DNA of 64,000 nucleotides. Origin: Qipengyuania intermedia. Its GTDB lineage: Bacteria; Pseudomonadota; Alphaproteobacteria; Sphingomonadales; Sphingomonadaceae. How positions within the stretch are numbered: the first letter of the stretch is position 1; the number at the start of each line of letters is the position of its first letter. Where the stretch lies: NCBI RefSeq assembly GCF_019711615.1, contig NZ_JAIGNS010000003.1:186001-250000 (forward strand). Reading direction: 5' to 3'. A program made the translations under genes and the position numbers. Positions 58,620 through 64,000 of the stretch are shown here, piece by piece. Below the pieces are notes generated by a model. The model did no database searches. It had not been told where the DNA came from and saw only the letters and a program-made list of their open reading frames with translations.

Positions 58620-59626
58620 TCGATGATCGCCAGTCCGTCTCCACCTCCGTCACCCGGTAGGCGGCGCATGACCTTTCCGCTAGCGAAATCGACTTCCGCA
58701 ATCGTGTCCGAGCGGGTCTCTGCGGCATAGATGCGTTTCCCGTCGGGCGACCACAGAATCGTGACCTGGAAACGCTCCTCCGCTTCTTCGGGACTGGAAA
58801 CGGCGATAGTACGCACCACTCTGCCGGTGGCAGTGTCGATTACCGACAGTGCGCCATCGGCAAGGTCGCTGGTAACCGCAAAGTCGCCTTGCGGACGGAC
58901 AGCAATACGCAGCGGGAAGCGCCCGGTGTCGATCTCCTTTAGGATCGCGAGGGACATGGGATCGAGCGCGAAAGCCTTGTTCGAGCCGCGCGCGGAGACC
59001 CAGAGCGTGTCGCCATCGGGGCTCAGTGCAATGCCTTCGGGCTCCTCACCCACTTCGACGGACAGCGGAGCGCGCCGAGTCTTCAAATCGACCAGCGTGA
59101 CTGTCTTCGAGCCGAGGTCCGTCGTCCAAGCGTGACGCGCATCGGGCGAGACGGCAACCATGTGGCTGCCTTCCTTCCCTGTCGAATATTCGAAAGTCTC
59201 GTGTTCGCCCATTGGAGAGCGGATCCAGAAGACTGACTGGCGCCCCTCGGCGGTTGCGTAAAGATCGCCGTTCGGGTGCCACACGATCCCGTGCGGACGG
59301 GCGTTTTCACCAAGCTCCACCGACTTCACGCGGCCGAGGTCGCTGGTGCGAAAAATGTCGACACTGGTTCCGCCATAGCACGCGAGTGCCACGTACTTGC
59401 CGTCGGGTGACGTGGCCAGTTCGTGCGGGTTGGCGCAGCTGTCCACCCGTCCAACTTCGGCCCCGCTGGCAAGGTCGATCTTGGCCAGCGTGTTGCCGAA
59501 CTTGCCCGCTACGAACAGCGCGCCATCTGCAGAAATGTCCGATACGGCGCGCGGCCCGTCCTCCGCCATCGGCGCGCACGACGCGAGCAGGATGGGGAGG
59601 AGAGCCGCGATCCGCACTCTTACCAT
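58616..59626 (-). CDS. YVTN-type beta-propeller lipoprotein
   Basis: A 336-residue exported lipoprotein (LASC lipobox, Cys17). It is made of seven or so repeats with patterns such as NPHELATSPDGKYVALACYG, ARPHGIVWHPNGDLYATAEG, EPEGIALSPDGDTLWVSARG and LRIAVRPQGDFAVTSDLADG. These give a beta-propeller of the YVTN/lactonase-like kind. The ligand or partner is unknown. ATG 59626 overlaps the end of the M2 peptidase gene; GTG 59617, which has AAGGA 8 bases upstream, is an equally good start and still gives the signal peptide. Downstream it overlaps rimB by 4 bases. Confidence 0.85.
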   Translation of the reverse strand: MVRVRIAALLPILLASCAPMAEDGPRAVSDISADGALFVAGKFGNTLAKIDLASGAEVGRVDSCANPHELATSPDGKYVALACYGGTSVDIFRTSDLGRVKSVELGENARPHGIVWHPNGDLYATAEGRQSVFWIRSPMGEHETFEYSTGKEGSHMVAVSPDARHAWTTDLGSKTVTLVDLKTRRAPLSVEVGEEPEGIALSPDGDTLWVSARGSNKAFALDPMSLAILKEIDTGRFPLRIAVRPQGDFAVTSDLADGALSVIDTATGRVVRTIAVSSPEEAEERFQVTILWSPDGKRIYAAETRSDTIAEVDFASGKVMRRLPGDGGGDGLAIIE

Positions 59627-61464
59627 CCTTGCGGCTTGCCCTGGTTCTGCTCTTCCAGCCACGCCATCAGCGGAGCGAAATACTCGACCATTGCCTTACC
59701 GGACATCTGGCGCTCGCCGGTGAAGGCTTCCAGAGCATCGGGCCAGGGCTTGCTAGCTCCCATTTCCAGCATGGCGTTGAGGTTCTTGCCGACCTCTTCG
59801 TTACCGTAGAACGAGCAGCGGTGAAGCGGCCCTTCCCAGCCTGCCTGGTCGCACGCGGCCTTGTAGAACTGGAACTGCAGGATCCGTGCGAGGAAATAGC
59901 GCGTGTAAGGCACGTTGCCCGGAATGTGGTATTTCGCACCTGCGTCGAACTTCGTCTCATCGCGCGCCACCGGGGGCGTGATGCCTTGGTATTCGAGGCG
60001 CAGGTCATTCCAGCCGGCGTTAAGGCCTTCCGCGGGGATCGATCCGTCGAACAAGCCCCAGCGATAGCGGTCGACCATCAGGCCGAACGGCAGGAAGGCC
60101 ACCTTGTCCATCGCCTCGCGCAGCAGCAGGCCGATATCCTTGTCGGCGCTCGGCACGTCTGCACGGTCGAGCATGTCGATCTGCACGAGGTATTCGGGCG
60201 TGATGGACAAGGCGATCATGTCGCCAATCGCTTCATGGAAGCCGTCGTTCGCGCCATTGAGGTGCAGGTAATCCTGCTGGTTGTAGGCGCGCTGGTAGTA
60301 GTTGTGACCAAGCTCGTGGTGGATGACCTTGAAGTCGTCCGCATTGCGCTTGATGCACATCTTGATGCGCAGGTCGTCGACATTGTCGACGTCCCAGGCG
60401 CTGGCGTGGCAGACAACTTCGCGGTCACGGGGCTTGGTGAACTGGCTGCGCTCCCAGAAGGTTTCCGGAAGCGGTTCGAAGCCGAGCGAGGAGAAGAACT
60501 GTTCGCCCACGCGGACCATCTTGACCTCGTCCATGCCGTCTTCCTCGATGAGCTCGGTCAGGTCATAGCCGATATCGCCAGCGCCCTCGGGAGCGACGAG
60601 CGGGTAGATATTGCCCCATTCCTGCGCCCACATGTTGCCGAGGAGGTCGGCGCGAATGGGTCCGGTCGCGGGCTGCACAGCGTCGCCATATTTCTCGTTA
60701 AGCTTGCTGCGGACGTAGGTGTGCAGCGCCATGTAGAGCGGCTTCACTTCCTGCCACATGCGCTCGGTCTCGGCAGCGAACTGGTCGGGATCCATGTCGT
60801 AGTTCGAACGCCACATCGCGCCCAGATCGTTGAAGCCAAGCTCCTTCGAACCCTCGTTGGCGATACCGATCATGCGCTGGTAATCGCTGCGCATCGGCGC
60901 GCCGACATTGTCGTGCCAGCTGGTCCACATTTCGGCGAGTTCTTCGGGAGAGCGTTCCAGGTTGCCCATCTCGGCTTCGATATCGGAGCCGTTGATCTCT
61001 TTACCGTTCAGCGTGCCCTTGCCCTTGCCATAAGCAGAGCCGAGCCGTGTGGCGATCTCGTTCAGCTCGGTTGCCGCACCGTCGCGGACAGGCGCCGGCA
61101 TGACGATGCCGTTGCGCAGGATATCGAGCTTGCGAGCGACCTCCGGATCGAGGCCTTCGACCCGCGCATATTTCGCAGCCTCATTGGCATAGGTGACGGA
61201 TTTTTCGGTGGCTTCTGCGCCGTATTTGGCCGCCAGCATGTCGCTATCGTGCACGATGTAAGTGGAATTGAGCCACAGGACCCTTCCGTATTCGACCGAG
61301 AAATCGAACATGTCCTTCTCGACCATCGCAACCCAGTCGGCAGCGCCCTGCGGCGTCATCGGATAGGCGGAAGTCATTTCGGTGTGGGTTGAGTGATCGT
61401 CGGCGAGCGCCGGGGTGGCGAGCGAAATGGCAAGCGCGGAAAGGGCGACGGATGCGAGTTTCAT
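59620..61464 (-). CDS. M2-family peptidyl-dipeptidase (ACE-like), exported
   Basis: A 614-residue zinc dipeptidyl carboxypeptidase related to animal angiotensin-converting enzyme. A signal peptide (residues 1-21, ending PALA-DD) leads to the periplasm. The zinc site is HHELGHN at 382-388, with the third ligand in DGFHEAIGDM. RADLLGNMWAQEWGNIYPLV, CHASAWDV and VPYTRYFLARILQFQFYKA are conserved M2 stretches. It probably degrades peptides for nutrition. GAGAGGA lies 6 bases before ATG 61464. It heads a five-gene run with the propeller lipoprotein, rimB, rimK and the RidA-type gene. Confidence 0.95.
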   Translation of the reverse strand: MKLASVALSALAISLATPALADDHSTHTEMTSAYPMTPQGAADWVAMVEKDMFDFSVEYGRVLWLNSTYIVHDSDMLAAKYGAEATEKSVTYANEAAKYARVEGLDPEVARKLDILRNGIVMPAPVRDGAATELNEIATRLGSAYGKGKGTLNGKEINGSDIEAEMGNLERSPEELAEMWTSWHDNVGAPMRSDYQRMIGIANEGSKELGFNDLGAMWRSNYDMDPDQFAAETERMWQEVKPLYMALHTYVRSKLNEKYGDAVQPATGPIRADLLGNMWAQEWGNIYPLVAPEGAGDIGYDLTELIEEDGMDEVKMVRVGEQFFSSLGFEPLPETFWERSQFTKPRDREVVCHASAWDVDNVDDLRIKMCIKRNADDFKVIHHELGHNYYQRAYNQQDYLHLNGANDGFHEAIGDMIALSITPEYLVQIDMLDRADVPSADKDIGLLLREAMDKVAFLPFGLMVDRYRWGLFDGSIPAEGLNAGWNDLRLEYQGITPPVARDETKFDAGAKYHIPGNVPYTRYFLARILQFQFYKAACDQAGWEGPLHRCSFYGNEEVGKNLNAMLEMGASKPWPDALEAFTGERQMSGKAMVEYFAPLMAWLEEQNQGKPQGW

Positions 61465-61536
61465 GTATGTCCTCTCGGGGGTAATTCTGGCGTGTAGTTT
61501 CACGTGCTACCGGATTGCACCTGTCGGTAGGCTTTA

Positions 61537-61632
61537 TCAAGACTGGCGCAGTCGCAATCGACGAACGAGGAGCAGCGTAGCGATCCCGAGTGGCTGAATG
61601 CAAATACCAGCAGGCTCAGGAATTACATAATT
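61537..61632 (-). pseudogene. short relic reading as a PEP-CTERM sorting signal
   Basis: Directly after the hydrolase's TGA, in the same frame, 31 codons read without interruption to another TGA at 61537-61539. They contain VIPEPAG, a hydrophobic stretch of about 14 residues, and the basic end RRLRLRQ. This is the layout of a PEP-CTERM protein-sorting signal recognised by exosortases. There is no start codon or ribosome site in the segment, so it is not a gene by itself. It may be what remains of a deleted exported protein, or a tail reached only by stop-codon readthrough. The hydrolase has no signal peptide, which favours a relic. Confidence 0.45.
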
Positions 61633-62385
61633 TCACTGCGTCCGCTCGAGCCAGTCGGCCATGGCCATGCCAAGGTCGGGCTTGGTAACGCTGCCCATGT
61701 GGGTGCCCGGCACTTCGACATACTCCGCATCCGGCAGCAGCTCTGCGAGCGCTTCTGCAGAGCCATTGTCCCGATCCTCGTCACCGCATACCACGAGTGT
61801 CGGCATGGTGATGTTATCGAGCAAGGCGAGGTCGAGATCGGGCATCGCGTCGAGCAAGAGGCGTGCAGCAGTACGGTTGACGCCTTGCGACTTCAGGAAC
61901 TGCATCGAGAAATACGCCGGATCGCCGCGCTCGATCGTGTCGAATTCATCGATGACCCGCTTGAAGAAGGCGCTCCTCTTTCCCCATTCGCCCAGGCCTG
62001 CCGTGCCCATGCCGCCAACAATCAGCCGCTTGGGTGACAGGATCGAATGCGCGACGCCGTGGAGCGATGTTCGCGCGCCGAGCGAGAACCCGCCGAGGTC
62101 GTATTCTTCGAGACCCAGATAGTCGATCAGCGCTGCGACGTCCCGCACGAGCACGTTGAGCGGATACTTCTCCGGCTCTTCGGGCGCCTCGCTGTCGCCA
62201 TGGACCCGGAAGTCGAGCATGATCACCTCATACCCGCGCCCGGCAATCTCTTCCGCATGGCCGAACTTGATCCAGTTCATCTGCGCGCTGGAAAACAGGC
62301 CATGAAGCAAGACCAGCGGCCTGCCCTCACCGACGCGATGGACAGCCAGCCGAGTGCCGTCGAAGCTTTGGAAAAATTCGCTCAC
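61633..62385 (-). CDS. alpha/beta hydrolase
   Basis: A 250-residue alpha/beta hydrolase without a signal peptide. LVLLHGLFSSAQMNW is the oxyanion-loop region, the nucleophile Ser lies in DLGGFSLGARTSL, the acid in VVCGDEDRDNG and the His in VPGTHMGSVTKPD. The substrate cannot be inferred. ATG 62385 overlaps the stop of the HCCA-isomerase-like gene as ATGA, so they are one operon. The stop codon at 61633 is followed in frame by a PEP-CTERM-like relic. Confidence 0.88.
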   Translation of the reverse strand: MSEFFQSFDGTRLAVHRVGEGRPLVLLHGLFSSAQMNWIKFGHAEEIAGRGYEVIMLDFRVHGDSEAPEEPEKYPLNVLVRDVAALIDYLGLEEYDLGGFSLGARTSLHGVAHSILSPKRLIVGGMGTAGLGEWGKRSAFFKRVIDEFDTIERGDPAYFSMQFLKSQGVNRTAARLLLDAMPDLDLALLDNITMPTLVVCGDEDRDNGSAEALAELLPDAEYVEVPGTHMGSVTKPDLGMAMADWLERTQ

Positions 62386-63029
62386 CTATTTTCGAGCCCC
62401 TTCTGCTCCATGCGCCATTTGACCATCTCGATTCTGTCTTGTCCGAAAAACGGCTCTTCATCGAAAACCAGGGTCGGCACGCCCCAGTGACCGGCTGCTT
62501 CCAGAGCCTCCTGGTTGGCGGCAATCTCGGCGTCCAGCGTCTCTGCATCGCCCTGCACCTCGGCGATAATTTCCTCGACACCCAGTCCGGCCGCTTCCAG
62601 CGCGCGGTCGAGGTGCCCGCCTTCGTGCCAGTTCTCCTGTCCGCCCCAGATCATCCGCCCCGCTTCGGCTGCGAAAACCAGCCCGGCACCGCGTCGGGCG
62701 GCGGCCTGCCCCATGCGCGTCACGCGGCGAATATAAGGCTGGTCGTCGGCGATCTGCCGCGTCGCCATGTCCTGGATGATGGGATCTGGCCTCGGCGCGC
62801 CAAAGGGAATGTCGTGGAATTGCGCCACGCGGATCATGTCCCGCATGGTGTAGCCGAGCCAGTTCGGGTGGTTCCGTTCGAAGAAATCGGGCTGCCGGAT
62901 CGCGAGCGGATATACCGGCCTTAGCGCGATCTTGAGATCGTACTCTTCGGTCATCGCTCGGTAGCGACCGACCGAAAGATAGCTGTAGGGCGAACGAAAG
63001 CTGAAGTAGATCTCTGCGGTAAGGGTCAT
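62382..63029 (-). CDS. DsbA-fold protein, 2-hydroxychromene-2-carboxylate isomerase-like
   Basis: A 215-residue thioredoxin-fold (DsbA/HCCA isomerase) protein. YFSFRSPYSYLSVGRY replaces the CxxC of oxidoreductases with Ser, as in HCCA isomerases, kappa glutathione transferases and related proteins. WGVPTLVFDEEPFFGQDRIE carries the cis-Pro loop and the C-terminal family end. True HCCA isomerases work in naphthalene degradation; here no such genes are adjacent, so a glutathione-linked isomerase or transferase of unknown substrate is the safest reading. The gene is coupled to the hydrolase downstream. Confidence 0.85.
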   Translation of the reverse strand: MTLTAEIYFSFRSPYSYLSVGRYRAMTEEYDLKIALRPVYPLAIRQPDFFERNHPNWLGYTMRDMIRVAQFHDIPFGAPRPDPIIQDMATRQIADDQPYIRRVTRMGQAAARRGAGLVFAAEAGRMIWGGQENWHEGGHLDRALEAAGLGVEEIIAEVQGDAETLDAEIAANQEALEAAGHWGVPTLVFDEEPFFGQDRIEMVKWRMEQKGLENR

Positions 63030-63054
63030 GCCTGTCTTATACAGACACGCCGCC

Positions 63055-63609
63055 TCAGCGGAAGAAGCAGCTCAATCCGGCCTGGAGGGCCGTTATCGTC
63101 CCGCCCTCTGCGAAGCCCCTGATCGTGCCGAAATCACCGGTCGTATATTCGAATTCGCCGGGTAAGGTGCTGTCGATCTCGCGCACCTGGCGTTCTGATT
63201 TCAGCGCTTCAAGTGTCGCGCCTGTGCGGATGCCATCCGACGTTACGACGCCGTCGCCCTCACGCACGAACCATCCCGCAAAGCGATCATCCTGGTAGGC
63301 GATCTGAAGCGGGCCGTACGAGGTGAAATCCATAGCGCCTGCACCGCATTCTTCCTGCCGCGATTGTTCGCCAGCCTCGCCCCAGGCGCTTTCAGCCATG
63401 GCGTCGACTTCCGCACGAGGGGAGCCGAACCGCATGACCATAGCACCCTTGTTGCTTGCCGCGGCCAATCCGTTGGCGTTCACAATAATGCGCGCGTCCC
63501 CGAACCGGTCGACCACCTGCGTTGCCGCGGGTTCGGGGGCAGGCTCGTCACTGCAAGCCGCAAGGCTAATGACGATCGGCAGCGCCGCAAGAAAACTCGC
63601 TCTGATCAT
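63055..63609 (-). CDS. exported lipoprotein of unknown function
   Basis: A 184-residue predicted lipoprotein (LAAC lipobox, Cys19, then SDEPAPEPAA). The mature part has VVDRFGDARIIVNANGLAAA, an acidic middle, a Cys pair (C88 in EECGAG and C181 near the end), and a glycine-rich end. I recognise no family. ATG at 63609 overlaps the asd stop as ATGA, so it is translated with asd, which is likely why it has no own ribosome site. It lies 25 bases before the HCCA-isomerase-like gene. Confidence 0.7.
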   Translation of the reverse strand: MIRASFLAALPIVISLAACSDEPAPEPAATQVVDRFGDARIIVNANGLAAASNKGAMVMRFGSPRAEVDAMAESAWGEAGEQSRQEECGAGAMDFTSYGPLQIAYQDDRFAGWFVREGDGVVTSDGIRTGATLEALKSERQVREIDSTLPGEFEYTTGDFGTIRGFAEGGTITALQAGLSCFFR

Positions 63610-64000
63610 CCCTTCTTCAGGACCTCGCGACCGAGCAGTTCAGCGATCTGCACTGCGTTGAGTGCCGCACCCTTGCGAAGGTTGTCGGATACGCACCACA
63701 GAACAAGGCCGTTCTCGACCGTAGCATCTTCGCGAACGCGGCTGATGTATGTTGCACTGTCGCCCGCTGCCTCGACAGGTGTGGTATAGCCGCCGTCTTC
63801 GCGCTTATCGACGAGCATACAACCCGGTGCTTCGCGCAGGATGTCCTGCGCCTGTTCAGCCGAAAGCTCGTTCTCGAATTCGATGTTCACCGCTTCGGAA
63901 TGCCCGACGAAGACGGGCACGCGCACGCAGGTCGCCGACAGCTTGATCTTCGGGTCGAGGATCTTCTTGGTCTCGACCACCATCTTCCATTCTTCCTTGG
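63606..64000 (-). CDS. asd: aspartate-semialdehyde dehydrogenase, C-terminal part (cut by window edge)
   Basis: The last 131 codons of an Asd protein. KMVVETKKILDPKIKLSATC and VRVPVFVGHSEAVNIEFE are conserved, the latter with the substrate-binding Arg and His. The rest includes ILREAPGCMLVDKREDGGYT and the end GLVLWCVSDNLRKGAALNAV. The enzyme makes aspartate semialdehyde from aspartyl phosphate for Lys/diaminopimelate, Thr and Met synthesis. The catalytic Cys lies beyond the right edge. The reading frame is open at base 64000. Confidence 0.95.
   Translation of the reverse strand, partial: KEEWKMVVETKKILDPKIKLSATCVRVPVFVGHSEAVNIEFENELSAEQAQDILREAPGCMLVDKREDGGYTTPVEAAGDSATYISRVREDATVENGLVLWCVSDNLRKGAALNAVQIAELLGREVLKKG

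Noticed and set aside
59212..61392. A 726-codon open frame antisense to the M2 peptidase and propeller genes
   Set aside because: Same explanation; no ribosome site, and the sense strand carries the conserved motifs.
61540..62385. Treating the hydrolase plus PEP-CTERM tail as one normal gene with a sequencing error at the stop
   Set aside because: The hydrolase has a normal length and no signal peptide, while PEP-CTERM proteins are exported; a relic is simpler, though it cannot be excluded by sequence alone.

Overview
The window is G+C-rich, densely packed DNA that looks like the chromosome of an alphaproteobacterium. The proteins (SdhCDA, ProBCA, BamD, the MurC/Mpl-type ligase, S6-S18-L9 with an acidic L9 tail, the PHA genes and many sphingomonad-type hypotheticals) suggest Sphingomonadales, most likely Erythrobacteraceae. 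That placement rests on recognition, not on a database search. No rRNA, tRNA, IS element or CRISPR array was seen. Both ends cut a gene: guaB on the left and asd on the right.

Layout. 1-12.4 kb: guaB fragment, 3-hydroxybutyrate dehydrogenase with a coupled small membrane protein, a zinc peptidase, CreD, a BlaR1-like/BlaI pair with tandem operator-like sites, a cyclophilin, and then a minus-strand run of a zincin-like lipoprotein, a DCC protein, a saccharopine-dehydrogenase-like protein and sdhCDA (sdhB is not here). 12.4-19.5 kb: a four-gene overlapping plus-strand operon (SDR, subclass B3 metallo-beta-lactamase, PrmA, DUF2459), facing a class A beta-lactamase-like serine hydrolase and ligA, followed by a DUF2165 membrane protein. 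19.5-25.8 kb: two adjacent lipoproteins sharing an apparently undescribed four-Cys domain (three copies in all), recN, nhaA, a 57-residue YdcH-like protein and bamD. 25.9-29.3 kb: proline synthesis, with proB divergent from proC-proA; proC has no ordinary start codon.

29.4-33 kb is the accessory part: a terminase-small-subunit-like HTH protein, an HNH endonuclease and, divergent from it, a visibly A+T-richer two-gene unit coding for an unknown 200-residue protein and a SIR2-like protein. This is the best candidate here for an undescribed (probably anti-phage) system. 33-39.4 kb: lepA and two tandem PAS-GGDEF-EAL-PilZ proteins, one with an intact and one with a decayed EAL site. 39.6-47.4 kb: ferredoxin-NADP reductase, PHA synthase and depolymerase, a D-aminoacylase-like amidohydrolase, an MDR dehydrogenase and a DUF2855 protein. 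47.5-53.8 kb: dnaN, fabG, fabD, an LD-carboxypeptidase divergent from a MurC/Mpl-like ligase (likely murein recycling), and DUF808. 54-56.8 kb: rpsF-rpsR-rplI and AMP nucleosidase. 56.8-64 kb: two minus-strand operons, M2 peptidase/beta-propeller/RimB/RimK/RidA and asd/lipoprotein/HCCA-isomerase-like/hydrolase. The second ends in a short relic that reads as a PEP-CTERM sorting signal.

Genes are mostly in tight operons with 4-base ATGA or GTGA overlaps, and these overlaps decided many of the starts chosen here. A cell-wall and beta-lactam theme recurs: BlaI/BlaR1-like regulators, two beta-lactamase-fold proteins, LdcA and an Mpl-like ligase.
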